64,000 nt of DNA from NCBI GenBank assembly GCA_022769285.1, contig JALEKD010000023.1:40983-104982 (forward strand), written 5' to 3'. Both the position numbers and the translations under genes were made by a program. Below the pieces are notes generated by a model that was not told the DNA's origin, did no database searches, and worked only from the letters and a program-made list of their open reading frames with translations. Shown here piece after piece: positions 8,570 through 17,750 of this stretch. The DNA comes from Prevotella sp. Its GTDB lineage: Bacteria; Bacteroidota; Bacteroidia; Bacteroidales; Bacteroidaceae. Position 1 is the first letter of the stretch. The number at the start of each line of letters is the position of its first letter.

Positions 8570-8793
8570 TCAAGGTACTATTGGGGGCCGGTCGGTCGTC
8601 GTGTAGTGTTGCCCTTATGGTTATGGACAATCGGGGAGTGATTGGCTATGTTTTTTTTCGTAGCTTTTTGAGATGATGTTGTGGTTGCGTCATTCTTGGT
8701 GATTATTGCTTATTTTTCAAGATGTTGCATGCTGTTTGTGCAAGTAATGGATAATGTCGCCGTGAACTCCGCTGAAAAATAATATCACAATCT

Positions 8794-8825
8794 TTTGGCG
8801 ACTATCAGTTTATGTGCTATTTTTG
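8794..8825 (+). promoter_or_regulatory. promoter of the SIMPL-domain gene
   Basis: TTTG, exactly 20 nt, then TATTTTTG is a full match to the Bacteroidetes housekeeping promoter, 28 bp before the ATG. Confidence 0.82.
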
Positions 8826-8853
8826 TACCATTATCACATAAAAACCTACCATT

Positions 8854-9555
8854 ATGAAAAATTACATCTATGAGTCTGCCATGGTAGCCATAGCCATTGT
8901 GCTGCTTGGCCTGTGTATCAAGTGGGGTATAGACGACTTTGCCAACAAGGACCGAAAGGTAACGGTCAAGGGACTGGCCGAAAGAGAGGTCGAGGCCGAT
9001 AAAGTTACGTGGCCCATTGTGTTTAAGGAGATGGGAAACGACCTTCCCACGCTGTACGATGACATAAAGGTGAAGCAGACCAAAATCAAGGCGTTTCTGC
9101 TGAAGCACGGGGTGAAGGCCGATGAGCTGACCGTTAATGCCTCGAAGGTGGTAGACATGGCAGCCAACCAGTATTCTAACAACAACAAGGCTTACCGATA
9201 TAATATTACGGCCATTATGACCGTAACGTCGCACAATGTAAAACTGGTGCGCTCCATTATCAATCAGCAGGGCGAGTTGCTGCGCCAGGGAATAGCCATC
9301 GTGGGCGACGAGTACGAAAGCCCGATAGTATATGAGTACGTGTCGTTTACATCAATGAAGCCCAAGATGATGGAAGAGGCCATACAGAACGCCGAGAAGA
9401 CTGCCAATCAGTTTGCCGCCACCAGCCACTCTACACTGAACAAGATAGTGAGTGCCGACCAAGGCCAGTTCAGCATAGAGGACCGCGATGCCAACACGCC
9501 GTGGATTAAAAAGGTCAGGGTGGTTACTACGATAACTTTTTCGCTCAAGGATTAG
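8854..9555 (+). CDS. SIMPL (DUF541) domain protein
   Basis: This 233-aa protein has an N-terminal membrane anchor or uncleaved signal (about residues 7-25, MVAIAIVLLGLCIKWG). It is followed by a SIMPL/DUF541 domain with the opening VTVKGLAEREVEADKVTWPI and the DELTVNASKV segment. The family forms periplasmic or membrane-tethered oligomers. Some members are linked to stress resistance, but no reaction is known. It is monocistronic, with ffh 147 bp downstream under its own promoter. Confidence 0.85.
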   Translation: MKNYIYESAMVAIAIVLLGLCIKWGIDDFANKDRKVTVKGLAEREVEADKVTWPIVFKEMGNDLPTLYDDIKVKQTKIKAFLLKHGVKADELTVNASKVVDMAANQYSNNNKAYRYNITAIMTVTSHNVKLVRSIINQQGELLRQGIAIVGDEYESPIVYEYVSFTSMKPKMMEEAIQNAEKTANQFAATSHSTLNKIVSADQGQFSIEDRDANTPWIKKVRVVTTITFSLKD

Positions 9556-9670
9556 GCAATTAATCGCGTTTATTGCACACTGAATAATCATGTGCGCATC
9601 TATGGGGGCTGTTAGTTTTAAAATTTTTTAAATCATTAGACCCTTGGTGACGTTTCCCCTATTATTTAAG

Positions 9671-9678
9671 TATATTTG
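9671..9678 (+). promoter_or_regulatory. -7 promoter box for ffh
   Basis: TATATTTG matches TAnnTTTG and lies 24 bp before the ffh ATG. Only a weak TTGG resembles a -33 box. Confidence 0.6.
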
Positions 9679-9702
9679 CAATAAAATAATTTATACAAAA
9701 CG

Positions 9703-11046
9703 ATGTTTGAGAACTTAAGTGACAGATTAGAACGCTCATTTAAAATATTAAAAGGTGAGGGAAAAATCACCGAAATCAATGTAGCGGAAACTCTCAAGGA
9801 CGTGCGCCGTGCGCTGCTTGATGCCGATGTTAACTACAAGGTGGCTAAGCAGTTTACCGATACCGTTAAGCAGAAAGCCCTGGGTATGAACGTGCTTACA
9901 GCCGTAAAGCCTGGCCAGCTGATGGTAAAGATAGTGCACGACGAGCTGGCTGCCCTGATGGGTGGCGATGCCGTGGAGCTGAGTCTTACCGGCAAACCGG
10001 CTATTATATTAATGTCGGGCTTGCAAGGTTCGGGTAAAACGACCTTTACTGGTAAACTCGCCAACCGCCTCAAGACCCAGAATGGCAAAAAACCGCTGCT
10101 AGTGGCCTGCGACGTGTACCGTCCGGCAGCCATAGAGCAGCTCAAGGTGGTGGCCGCGCAGGTGGGCGTACCTGTATATACAGAGGAGGGCAACAAGGAC
10201 GTGGTTCAGATAGCCCAGCATGCCATCCAGGAAGCCAAGGCCAAGGGCAATGATGTGGTCATCGTCGATACGGCCGGACGTCTGGCTGTCGACGAGGAGA
10301 TGATGGACGAGATTTCGCGTCTGAAGCAGGCCATCAATCCCGATGAGACCCTCTTCGTGGTCGACTCTATGACCGGTCAGGATGCCGTGAATACGGCTAA
10401 AGAGTTTAATGACCGACTGGATTTTAACGGAGTGGTTCTCACTAAGTTGGATGGCGATACGCGCGGTGGCGCTGCTCTCAGCATACGCACCGTGGTAACC
10501 AAGCCTATCATGTTCATAGGTACAGGCGAGAAGATGGAAGCCATTGACGTGTTCTACCCCGAGCGTATGGCCGACCGAATACTCGGTATGGGTGATGTGG
10601 TCAGCCTGGTGGAACGCGCCCAGCAGCAGTATGACGAGGAAGAGGCCAAGCGCTTGCAGAAGAAGATACAGAAAAACCAGTTTGACTTCGAGGACTTCCT
10701 TAATCAGATACATCAGATTAAGAAAATGGGTAACCTGAAGGATCTGGCCAGCATGATTCCGGGTGTGGGCAAGGCTATCCGTGACATAGATATAGACGAT
10801 AACGCCTTTAAGGGCATCGAGGCCATCATATACAGTATGACCCCAGATGAGCGGCATAACCCGGGACTGCTGAACAGCAGCCGGCGCCAGCGCATAGCCA
10901 AAGGCTCGGGCACCACGATACAGGAGGTAAACCGGCTGATAAAGCAGTTTGACCAAACTCGTAAGATGATGAAGATGGTGACCGGCGGTGGCATGAAGGG
11001 AATGATGGGCCGCATGGCCGGGATGCCTGGCATGCCCAAACTCTAA
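9703..11046 (+). CDS. ffh: signal recognition particle protein Ffh
   Basis: This 447-aa GTPase binds 4.5S RNA and delivers nascent membrane proteins to FtsY. The N domain covers residues 1-90. The G domain has the P-loop GLQGSGKTT at about 106-114, DTAGR in VIVDTAGRL and the TKLDGD specificity motif. The methionine-rich M domain starts at about 300 and ends in the GGGMKGMMGRMAGMPGMPKL tail. Length and order are normal. folD begins 15 bp after the stop, so the two genes are probably co-transcribed. Confidence 0.97.
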   Translation: MFENLSDRLERSFKILKGEGKITEINVAETLKDVRRALLDADVNYKVAKQFTDTVKQKALGMNVLTAVKPGQLMVKIVHDELAALMGGDAVELSLTGKPAIILMSGLQGSGKTTFTGKLANRLKTQNGKKPLLVACDVYRPAAIEQLKVVAAQVGVPVYTEEGNKDVVQIAQHAIQEAKAKGNDVVIVDTAGRLAVDEEMMDEISRLKQAINPDETLFVVDSMTGQDAVNTAKEFNDRLDFNGVVLTKLDGDTRGGAALSIRTVVTKPIMFIGTGEKMEAIDVFYPERMADRILGMGDVVSLVERAQQQYDEEEAKRLQKKIQKNQFDFEDFLNQIHQIKKMGNLKDLASMIPGVGKAIRDIDIDDNAFKGIEAIIYSMTPDERHNPGLLNSSRRQRIAKGSGTTIQEVNRLIKQFDQTRKMMKMVTGGGMKGMMGRMAGMPGMPKL

Positions 11047-11061
11047 ACAGATAAGAATACT

Positions 11062-11946
11062 ATGGAATATCAATTAATAGACGGAAAGGCCACGGCTACT
11101 GCCATTAAGCAGGAAATAGCAGCCGAGGTCAGCAATATAGTGGCCAGAGGGGGCAAACAGCCTCATCTGGCAGCCGTATTGGTGGGCCATGACGGTGGCT
11201 CGGAAACTTATGTAAAGAACAAGGTGATAGCTTGTGAACAATGTGGATTTAAGTCGACGTTAATACGGTTTGAAGACACGGTAACTGAGGAGGAACTGTT
11301 AGCCTGTGTAGACAGGCTTAACCGCGATGACGATGTAGACGGCTTCATTGTTCAGCTGCCGCTGCCCAGGCATATCGACGAGCAGAAGATTATCATGGCC
11401 ATCGACTACCGCAAGGATGTCGACGGTTTCCACCCCATCAACGTGGGCCGTATGGCTATTGGCTTGCCGTGCTTCGTGTCGGCCACGCCGTTAGGAATAC
11501 TCACACTGTTACGCCATTACCATATCGAGACATCGGGTAAAAAGTGCGTGGTACTGGGTCGCAGCAATATCGTGGGTAAGCCCATGGCCCAGCTGATGCT
11601 TCAGAAGCAATACGGTGACTGCACGGTGACGGTATGTCACTCTCACTCTAAGAACTTGAAGGACGAGTGCCGTGCGGCCGACATCATTATAGCCGCCATA
11701 GGCCGCCCCGATTTTGTCACAGCCGACATGGTCAAGGAGGGAGCCGTTGTCATAGACGTGGGAACCACCCGCGTACCCGATGCCACCCGCAAAAGTGGCT
11801 TCAGGCTTAACGGCGATGTGAAGTTTGCCGAGGTGGCTCCCCGCTGTTCGTACATTACGCCCGTACCAGGCGGCGTAGGCCCTATGACCATCTGCTCCCT
11901 GATGAAGAATACCCTCTCGGCCGGTAAAAAGGAATTTTATCAATGA
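11062..11946 (+). CDS. folD: bifunctional methylene-THF dehydrogenase / methenyl-THF cyclohydrolase
   Basis: This 294-aa cytoplasmic enzyme interconverts 5,10-methylene-THF and 10-formyl-THF using NADP(+). Recognisable are the substrate-site segment ETYVKNK with its catalytic lysine, [10 protein letters not shown], the Rossmann motif [16 protein letters not shown] and [13 protein letters not shown]. The stop overlaps the start of a mini TPR gene (ATGA), so folD leads straight into the oxidoreductase cluster. Confidence 0.96.
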   Translation: MEYQLIDGKATATAIKQEIAAEVSNIVARGGKQPHLAAVLVGHDGGSETYVKNKVIACEQCGFKSTLIRFEDTVTEEELLACVDRLNRDDDVDGFIVQLPLPRHIDEQKIIMAIDYRKDVDGFHPINVGRMAIGLPCFVSATPLGILTLLRHYHIETSGKKCVVLGRSNIVGKPMAQLMLQKQYGDCTVTVCHSHSKNLKDECRAADIIIAAIGRPDFVTADMVKEGAVVIDVGTTRVPDATRKSGFRLNGDVKFAEVAPRCSYITPVPGGVGPMTICSLMKNTLSAGKKEFYQ

Positions 11947-12122
11947 CTGCTGAGGAGTATTACCAGCAGGGCAACGAGTACAGGCGTCAGGGCGACTGGC
12001 AACACGCCATAAATTGCTATATGGAGGCGACTGCCATAGACCCCCACTCACCAGCCCGGGAAGCCCAGAAGATGCTGGAGGATATATTGAACTTTTATAA
12101 TAAGGATGCTTACAATCCATAA
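11943..12122 (+). CDS. 59-aa single-TPR mini-protein
   Basis: An ORF of 59 codons starts at the ATGA shared with the folD stop and ends 18 bp before the ferredoxin gene. Its sequence ([18 protein letters not shown], then [14 protein letters not shown]) is one clear TPR helix pair with a short C-terminal helix ([18 protein letters not shown]). Position, overlap and TPR composition support a real gene. It may help assemble or dock the 2-oxoacid:ferredoxin oxidoreductase encoded next, which is inference from position. Confidence 0.8.
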   Translation: MTAEEYYQQGNEYRRQGDWQHAINCYMEATAIDPHSPAREAQKMLEDILNFYNKDAYNP

Positions 12123-12140
12123 ATTATCAGTACTATTACT

Positions 12141-12374
12141 ATGAGCAAGATAAAAGGTGCTATCGTAGTCAATACAGACCGGTGCAAGGGATGCCAGTTG
12201 TGCATCGTGGCTTGCCCGAAGAGCGTTATTGCATTGGCTCAGAAAAAAGTAAACGTACACGGCTATCCGTACGTCGAGGCCATTCACCCCGACGACTGCA
12301 TAGGGTGTGCAAGTTGTGGAATAGTCTGTCCTGATGGTTGTATAACTGTCTATAAGAAAAAGATGGAGGATTAA
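12141..12374 (+). CDS. 2-oxoacid:ferredoxin oxidoreductase, 2[4Fe-4S] delta subunit
   Basis: This 77-aa ferredoxin-like subunit has two CxxCxxCxxxCP clusters (CKGCQLCIVACP and CIGCASCGIVCP), each binding a 4Fe-4S centre. It carries electrons from the TPP site of the enzyme to external ferredoxin. It is the first of four subunit genes with gaps of 3 bp, a 4-bp overlap and 21 bp, a delta-alpha-beta-gamma order typical of VOR/KGOR operons. Confidence 0.93.
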   Translation: MSKIKGAIVVNTDRCKGCQLCIVACPKSVIALAQKKVNVHGYPYVEAIHPDDCIGCASCGIVCPDGCITVYKKKMED

Positions 12375-12377
12375 ACA

Positions 12378-13460
12378 ATGGCTGAACAGGAAGTAAAACT
12401 GATGAAGGGTAACGAGGCCATCGCCCATGCCGCCATACGGTGCGGAGCCGATGGTTTCTTCGGTTATCCCATAACTCCCCAGACGGAGATTATCGAGACG
12501 CTGTCGCTTCTGAAGCCTTGGGAGACTACCGGCATGGTGGTACTTCAGGCCGAGAGCGAGGTGGCCTCTATTAATATGGTATATGGTGGTGCCGGCGCGG
12601 GCAAGCGCGTGTTCACCACCTCGTCATCGCCCGGCGTGTCGCTCATGCAGGAGGGCATCAGTTATATGGCAGGTGCCGAGATACCTGGCGTGATAGTCAA
12701 CGTGCAGCGCGGAGGCCCAGGCCTGGGCACCATTCAGCCCAGCCAGAGCGACTACTTTCAGGCTACGCGTGGCGGAGGTAACGGCGACTACTACGTGATA
12801 GTCTTGGCGCCCAACTCGGTACAGGAAATGGCTGACTTTATGGACTTGGCCTTTGAGTTGGCTTTCAAGTACCGCAACCCAGCTATGATTTTGTCTGACG
12901 GAGTCATCGGCCAGATGATGGAGAAAGTGGTGCTTCCGCCCATGAAGCCTCGCCGCACCGAGGAAGAAATCAGGCGCGAGTGCCCGTGGGCCACTATTGG
13001 CCGCACCATCGACCGTTCGCCCAATATTCTGACCTCGTTGGAACTGCAGTCGGAAGTGATGGAGCAGCGCAATCTGCAGTTACAGCAGAAATATGCCGAC
13101 ATCAAGGCTAACGAGGTACGCTATGAAGAGCAGCAGATGGACGATGCCGACTATGTGATAGTGGCCTTTGGCAGTATAGCCCGTATTTCGGAAAAGGCTG
13201 TCGAGTTGGCTCGCGAGGAAGGCATCAAGGTGGGGCTGTTCCGTCCCATCACGCTGTGGCCGTTCCCCGAGAAGCAGATAGCCGAGCTCGCACGTACAAA
13301 GAAAGGATTTCTGGTGGCCGAAATCAATGCCGGGCAGATGATAGAGGATGTACGCCTCGCTGTCAACGGCCAGACCAAGGTGGCCCATTTCGGTCGTCTC
13401 GGCGGTATGGTTCCCGACCCCGAGGAGATAGTTAACGCTTTAAAGGAGGAAATGCTATGA
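12378..13460 (+). CDS. 2-oxoacid:ferredoxin oxidoreductase, alpha subunit
   Basis: This 360-aa subunit contains the pyrimidine-binding domain I (GNEAIAHAAIRCGADGFFGYPITPQTEI, here GNEAIAHAAI at residues 11-20 and GYPITPQTEI near 29-38). The C-terminal transketolase-like domain II follows (about 245-350, DYVIVAFGSIAR). The family is KorA/VorB: oxidative decarboxylation of 2-oxoglutarate or branched-chain 2-oxoacids to acyl-CoA with reduced ferredoxin. Sequence alone does not settle the substrate. The stop overlaps the beta-subunit start. Confidence 0.92.
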   Translation: MAEQEVKLMKGNEAIAHAAIRCGADGFFGYPITPQTEIIETLSLLKPWETTGMVVLQAESEVASINMVYGGAGAGKRVFTTSSSPGVSLMQEGISYMAGAEIPGVIVNVQRGGPGLGTIQPSQSDYFQATRGGGNGDYYVIVLAPNSVQEMADFMDLAFELAFKYRNPAMILSDGVIGQMMEKVVLPPMKPRRTEEEIRRECPWATIGRTIDRSPNILTSLELQSEVMEQRNLQLQQKYADIKANEVRYEEQQMDDADYVIVAFGSIARISEKAVELAREEGIKVGLFRPITLWPFPEKQIAELARTKKGFLVAEINAGQMIEDVRLAVNGQTKVAHFGRLGGMVPDPEEIVNALKEEML

Positions 13461-14224
13461 GTAATGATATAATAACCCCCGAGAACTTGGTGTACAAGAA
13501 GCCGGGGTTGATGAACGATACCACTATGCACTATTGTCCGGGCTGCTCGCACGGCGTGGTACACAAGCTGGTAGCCGAGGTGATAGAGGAGATGGGAATG
13601 GCTGACAAGACTGTCGGCGTGTGCCCTGTGGGCTGTGCCGTGTTTGCTTATCGTTATCTCGACATCGACTGGCAGGAAGCTGCCCATGGCCGCGCTCCCG
13701 CTGTAGCTACCGGTATCAAGCGCCTGTGGCCCGACCGCTTGGTCTTTACGTATCAAGGTGATGGCGATTTGGCATGTATAGGTACCTGCGAGACCATCCA
13801 TGCGTTGAACCGAGGCGAGAATATACCTCTCATATTTATCAATAACGCCATTTATGGTATGACAGGCGGTCAGATGGCCCCTACCACGCTGATAGGACAG
13901 AAGACCAGTACCTGTCCTTACGGTCGCGACCCTCAGCTACACGGCTGGCCGCTCAATATAGCAGAACTGGCCTCTCATCTGAAAGGCACCTGCTATGTTA
14001 CCTGTCAGAGTGTAGAGAGCGTGGCGTCAATCCGCAAGGCCAAGGCAGCCATCCGCAAGGCTTTCGAGTCGTCTATGAAGGGACTGGGCTCATCCTTGGT
14101 AGAGATAGTGTCTACCTGCAACAGCGGGTGGAAACTCTCGCCAGTCAAGGCCAATGAATGGATGAAAGAGAATATGTTTGCCAACTATCCTAAGGGCGAT
14201 CTGAAGGACACGACAAACCTTTAG
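13457..14224 (+). CDS. 2-oxoacid:ferredoxin oxidoreductase, TPP-binding beta subunit
   Basis: This 255-aa KorB/VorA-type subunit has the thiamine pyrophosphate motif GDGDLACIGTCETIHALNR, ending in the metal-binding NN of INNAIYGMTGGQ. The early CPGCSHG motif is a subunit hallmark. With the alpha subunit it forms the active site. It overlaps the alpha-subunit gene by 4 bp. Confidence 0.93.
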   Translation: MSNDIITPENLVYKKPGLMNDTTMHYCPGCSHGVVHKLVAEVIEEMGMADKTVGVCPVGCAVFAYRYLDIDWQEAAHGRAPAVATGIKRLWPDRLVFTYQGDGDLACIGTCETIHALNRGENIPLIFINNAIYGMTGGQMAPTTLIGQKTSTCPYGRDPQLHGWPLNIAELASHLKGTCYVTCQSVESVASIRKAKAAIRKAFESSMKGLGSSLVEIVSTCNSGWKLSPVKANEWMKENMFANYPKGDLKDTTNL

Positions 14225-14245
14225 CGAATTAAGGAGGACATAACT

Positions 14246-14803
14246 ATGAAGACAGAGATAATAATAAGTGGTTTCGGAGGCCAGGGCGTGTTGTCAATGG
14301 GCAAGATTCTGGCCTATTCGGGCTTGATGGAAGACAAGGAGATTACCTGGATGCCGGCATACGGCCCTGAGCAGCGTGGCGGAACGGCCAATGTGACCGT
14401 AATCGTGAGCGATGAGCGTATCTCGTCGCCCATTCTCAGCAAGTATGATGTGGCTATCGTGCTCAATCAGCCTTCGCTCGACAAGTTCTTGCCCAAGGTG
14501 AAGCCCGGAGGTATCTTGATTTATGATGGGTTTGGCATTGCTACTCCCCCGGTACGCGATGACATCCAAATCTACCGTATTGACGCCATGGACAAGGCTG
14601 CGGAGATGAAGAACACCAAGGTTTTCAACATGATAGTACTGGGCGGATTGCTCAAGGTTTGTCCCGTGGTGAGCACTGAGGGTCTTAACAAGGCGCTCTA
14701 TAAGAGTTTGCCCGAGCGCCACCACAAACTCATCCCCTTGAACATGCAGGCCGTTTCCGAAGGTATGAAAATCATTCAGAAGCAGTCATCAAGGACTGAA
14801 TAG
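14246..14803 (+). CDS. 2-oxoacid:ferredoxin oxidoreductase, gamma subunit
   Basis: This 185-aa subunit has the GFGGQGVLSMGKILAYSG opening of the gamma (POR_N-like, KorC/VorC) family, which binds coenzyme A. The PAYGPEQRGGTANVTV segment is also typical. It is last in the cluster, and a strong terminator follows 20 bp after the stop. An AGGAGG ribosome site precedes the start. Confidence 0.92.
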   Translation: MKTEIIISGFGGQGVLSMGKILAYSGLMEDKEITWMPAYGPEQRGGTANVTVIVSDERISSPILSKYDVAIVLNQPSLDKFLPKVKPGGILIYDGFGIATPPVRDDIQIYRIDAMDKAAEMKNTKVFNMIVLGGLLKVCPVVSTEGLNKALYKSLPERHHKLIPLNMQAVSEGMKIIQKQSSRTE

Positions 14804-14822
14804 TAATAATGATTATAAAAAC

Positions 14823-14864
14823 AAGGCAGGTTGCCCGTAGGCAGCTTGCCTTTTTTCTTTTTTT
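14823..14864 (+). terminator. intrinsic terminator of the folD-oxidoreductase run
   Basis: A 13-bp stem with two G-U-compatible positions (14823-14835 and 14840-14852) and a 4-nt loop is followed by a T-rich tract to 14864. Confidence 0.85.
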
Positions 14865-14899
14865 AACCACAATCACTACATTAAGAGCGATTTTATCGC

Positions 14900-14907
14900 T
14901 AACTTTG
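14900..14907 (+). promoter_or_regulatory. -7 promoter box for uxuA
   Basis: TAACTTTG matches TAnnTTTG 35 bp before the uxuA start. The -33 position is weak, which fits a promoter needing an activator, though no operator is recognised. Confidence 0.55.
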
Positions 14908-14942
14908 CAGAAAACAAATAGAATAAAAACTAAAGTCAATAA

Positions 14943-16142
14943 ATGGAAAGAACTTGGAGATGGTTTGGTAAGAATGACAAAATCACTCTTGCCATGTTAA
15001 AACAGATTGGTGTCGAGGGCATCGTTACCGCCCTGCACGACGTCCCAAACGGTGAAGTATGGACACGCGAGAAAATCCATGACCTTAAATCTTATATCGA
15101 GAGCTATGGTATGAGGTGGAGTGTCGTTGAGAGTCTTCCTGTCTCTGAAAGCATCAAATATGCTGGCCCCGACCGCGACCAACTTATCGAGAATTACAAG
15201 GTGAGCCTGCGCAACCTCTCAGCTGAGGGCATCCACACCATCTGTTATAACTTCATGCCTGTCCTGGACTGGGCCCGTACCGACTTGAGCCACCCCAATC
15301 CTAATGGCACTACCAACCTGTATTTTTCTCACGCTCAGTTTGCTTACTTCGACATCTGTATCTTGAAGCGCGATGGTGCCGAGAAAGATTACCCACAGGA
15401 CGTGCTCGCCCAAGTTGATGAGCTGAAGAAGACTATGACCGCCGAGGACAACCATAACCTCGTCGAGAATATTATTGTAAAGACTCAGGGATTTGTCTCT
15501 GGCAATATCTCAGAGGGCGACGAACACCCTGTCGAGCTCTTCCGTGATTTGCTCGATTTATACAAGGGTATCACCAAGGAAGAGCTGCGCGAGAACATGC
15601 GTTACTTCCTCAGCGCTATTATGCCAGTCTGCAACGAGTGCGACATGTACATGTGTGTACATCCTGATGACCCCCCATTCCCCATCCTTGGCTTACCCCG
15701 TATTGTCACTAACCGCGAGGACATAGAATGGTTCCTCAAGGCTGTAGATGACCCTCATAACGGACTTACTTTCTGTGCTGGCAGTCTCTCTGCTGGTGCC
15801 CACAATAATGTAGTTGACATGGCCCGCGAGTTCTGCCACCGCACATGGTTTGTTCACCTGCGTTCTTGCCACGTCTTCCCCAACGGCGACTTTACTGAGG
15901 CCAGTCACTTAGGTGGCCGTGCTGATATCATCGAGTTAGCACGTATCTTCGAGAAGGCTAACCCCAACCTACCTATGCGCGTTGACCATGGCATGACTAT
16001 GTTGGGCGACGAGAACCGTGGCTACAATGCCGGTTACAGTTTCCTTGGCCGTATGTTTGCCATGGGACAGGTTCAGGGCATTTTAGCTACTGTTGACCGC
16101 GAGTTAGGTATCGAGTACAAACAACCTGGTTTCTTTGATTGA
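14943..16142 (+). CDS. uxuA: mannonate dehydratase
   Basis: This 399-aa enzyme dehydrates D-mannonate to 2-keto-3-deoxy-gluconate in glucuronate catabolism. The start MERTWRWFGKNDKITL, the SVVESLPVSE segment, the CYNFMPVLDWARTDL motif and the metal-site region GSLSAGAHN with HLRS are characteristic. Length is normal for UxuA. The SDR gene directly downstream supplies the preceding reduction step. Confidence 0.95.
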   Translation: MERTWRWFGKNDKITLAMLKQIGVEGIVTALHDVPNGEVWTREKIHDLKSYIESYGMRWSVVESLPVSESIKYAGPDRDQLIENYKVSLRNLSAEGIHTICYNFMPVLDWARTDLSHPNPNGTTNLYFSHAQFAYFDICILKRDGAEKDYPQDVLAQVDELKKTMTAEDNHNLVENIIVKTQGFVSGNISEGDEHPVELFRDLLDLYKGITKEELRENMRYFLSAIMPVCNECDMYMCVHPDDPPFPILGLPRIVTNREDIEWFLKAVDDPHNGLTFCAGSLSAGAHNNVVDMAREFCHRTWFVHLRSCHVFPNGDFTEASHLGGRADIIELARIFEKANPNLPMRVDHGMTMLGDENRGYNAGYSFLGRMFAMGQVQGILATVDRELGIEYKQPGFFD

Positions 16143-16143
16143 T

Positions 16144-16956
16144 ATGAAGAACTTATTTGATATTAAAAACTACGTAGTAGTAATTACCGGTGGTACTGGC
16201 GTACTTGGCCGGTGTATTGGCAAGTATCTGGCGCTTAACGGTGCCAAAGTTATTCTGCTTGGCAGAAGAGGGGATATAGGCGCCGCTGTGGTGGCCGATA
16301 TCAAGAAAGCTGGTGGAGAGGCTGAGTTTATGAAGTGTGATGTGATGGAGCAGACCATGGTACAGGCTACCTGCGATGCCATCGTAGCTAAGTATGGCAA
16401 GGTAGACACCCTGCTCAACGCAGCCGGCGGCAACCAGAAGGGAGCCACCATTGGCCCTGACCAGAACTTCTTCGACTTAGACCCAGAACAGTTCCAGAAG
16501 GTACTTAACCTGAACCTGGTCGGAACGGTTATCCCCACGCAGGTATTCCTTAAACCTATGGTTGAGCAGGGCAAGGGCTCAATCATAAACTTCTCCTCTA
16601 TGGCCGCTTTCCGTCCTCTGACACGTGTGTGTGGTTACGCTGCAGCCAAGGCAGGCATCTCTAACTTTACAGAGTATATGGCCCACGAGTGTGCCAAGAA
16701 GTTTGGTGAGGGCATCCGTGTCAACGCCATAGCCCCCGGTTTCTTCATTACCGACCAGAACCGTGCGCTGCTGACTAATCCTGATGGCTCGTACACTGAG
16801 CGTGGCAAGGACGTAGTCCGTCAGACTCCTTTCGGCCGTATGGGCAAGCCCGAGGAACTCTGTGGCACCATCCACTACCTTATGAGCGATGCCAGCAGCT
16901 TTGTAACAGGCACCGTGGCCGTGGTTGATGGTGGCTTTAACATCTACGCAATGTAA
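16144..16956 (+). CDS. SDR-family oxidoreductase, probable D-mannonate oxidoreductase
   Basis: This 270-aa short-chain dehydrogenase has the cofactor motif TGGTGVLGRCIG at about residues 16-27 and NAAGG. A Ser-Tyr-Lys catalytic set follows (FSSMAAF, then YAAAKAG). The C-terminal part, DASSFVTGTVAVVDGG, is typical of the family. ATG 16144 sits one base after the uxuA stop; an earlier in-frame TTG lies inside uxuA and is less likely. Next to uxuA, SDR proteins of this type are thought to reduce fructuronate to mannonate in Bacteroidetes, replacing classical UxuB. That role is inferred from context. Confidence 0.88.
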   Translation: MKNLFDIKNYVVVITGGTGVLGRCIGKYLALNGAKVILLGRRGDIGAAVVADIKKAGGEAEFMKCDVMEQTMVQATCDAIVAKYGKVDTLLNAAGGNQKGATIGPDQNFFDLDPEQFQKVLNLNLVGTVIPTQVFLKPMVEQGKGSIINFSSMAAFRPLTRVCGYAAAKAGISNFTEYMAHECAKKFGEGIRVNAIAPGFFITDQNRALLTNPDGSYTERGKDVVRQTPFGRMGKPEELCGTIHYLMSDASSFVTGTVAVVDGGFNIYAM

Positions 16957-16968
16957 TAAGAACTATAT

Positions 16969-17020
16969 GCCATCCCCCTACGTCGCTACTGATTATCGGC
17001 TGTAGGGGGATGGCTTTTTC
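16969..17020 (+). terminator. intrinsic terminator of the uxu operon
   Basis: A perfect 13-bp GC-rich stem (GCCATCCCCCTAC and complement, 20-nt loop) is followed by TTTTTC. Confidence 0.88.
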
Positions 17021-17054
17021 TATGTTTTTCTGAATAATACCAGCCATAACCGAG

Positions 17055-17735
17055 ATGACCATTGACCCCATAGCCATATTTCGCTCACCCTTTAAGTCCA
17101 AGTTTGGAGTGCCCAAGCAGAGTGGCTTGGTAGCCGAGTTAGAGGGCGAGATAGTATTTGTACCCGCCTATCGCAATGCAGATGCCCTGCGTGGGCTGGA
17201 AGAGTTTGATTATCTCTGGCTGATATGGGAATTTTCGGTCAATAGCCACTCGGCTAACAGCTTGGTGGTTCGCCCACCTCTGTTGGGAGGTAATGAGAAG
17301 ATGGGCGTATTTGCCACGCGTTCGCCGTTCCGCCCTAATCCATTGGGATTGTCGTCTGTGCGTATCAGCCATATTGATTGGGACGACAGTCGTGGTCCCG
17401 TTATCCATGTTCAGGGTGCCGACCTGATGGATGGCACTCCCATTTATGACATTAAGCCCTACGTGCCCTATGCCGACAGCCACCCCGAGGCCCGAGGCGG
17501 TTTTACTGATACCCATGTGCTGAAACGGCTGAACGTGGAGATACCCTCAAAGGTGCGTCGGCTGTTTACAGGCCAACAAGTGTTGGCCCTTACTAAAATA
17601 CTGGAACTGGACCCACGGCCACACTACCACAAGGACAACCAGAAGACCTACGGCATGCCCTACGGAGGCTACGATATACATTTCCGTGTAGCCAATGGAA
17701 GGGTAGAGGTAACCGATGCTACCCGCGAAGCATAG
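17055..17735 (+). CDS. trmO: tRNA (adenine37-N6)-methyltransferase TrmO family
   Basis: This 226-aa TsaA/YaeB-fold protein uses S-adenosylmethionine to methylate t6A37 in tRNA-Thr. Typical are the opening IAIFRSPFKSKFGVPKQSGL, the FATRSPFRPNPLGLSSVRI core and DLMDGTPIYDIKPYVPYAD. It also has the C-terminal extension seen in E. coli TrmO. It is convergent with tatC, 15 bp apart, with no clear terminator between them. Confidence 0.9.
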   Translation: MTIDPIAIFRSPFKSKFGVPKQSGLVAELEGEIVFVPAYRNADALRGLEEFDYLWLIWEFSVNSHSANSLVVRPPLLGGNEKMGVFATRSPFRPNPLGLSSVRISHIDWDDSRGPVIHVQGADLMDGTPIYDIKPYVPYADSHPEARGGFTDTHVLKRLNVEIPSKVRRLFTGQQVLALTKILELDPRPHYHKDNQKTYGMPYGGYDIHFRVANGRVEVTDATREA

Positions 17736-17750
17736 CCGTAAGTGGCTGTG

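Noticed and set aside
16135..16143. Earlier start (TTG) for the SDR gene overlapping uxuA
   Set aside because: ATG 16144 immediately follows the uxuA stop and gives the usual family N-terminus.
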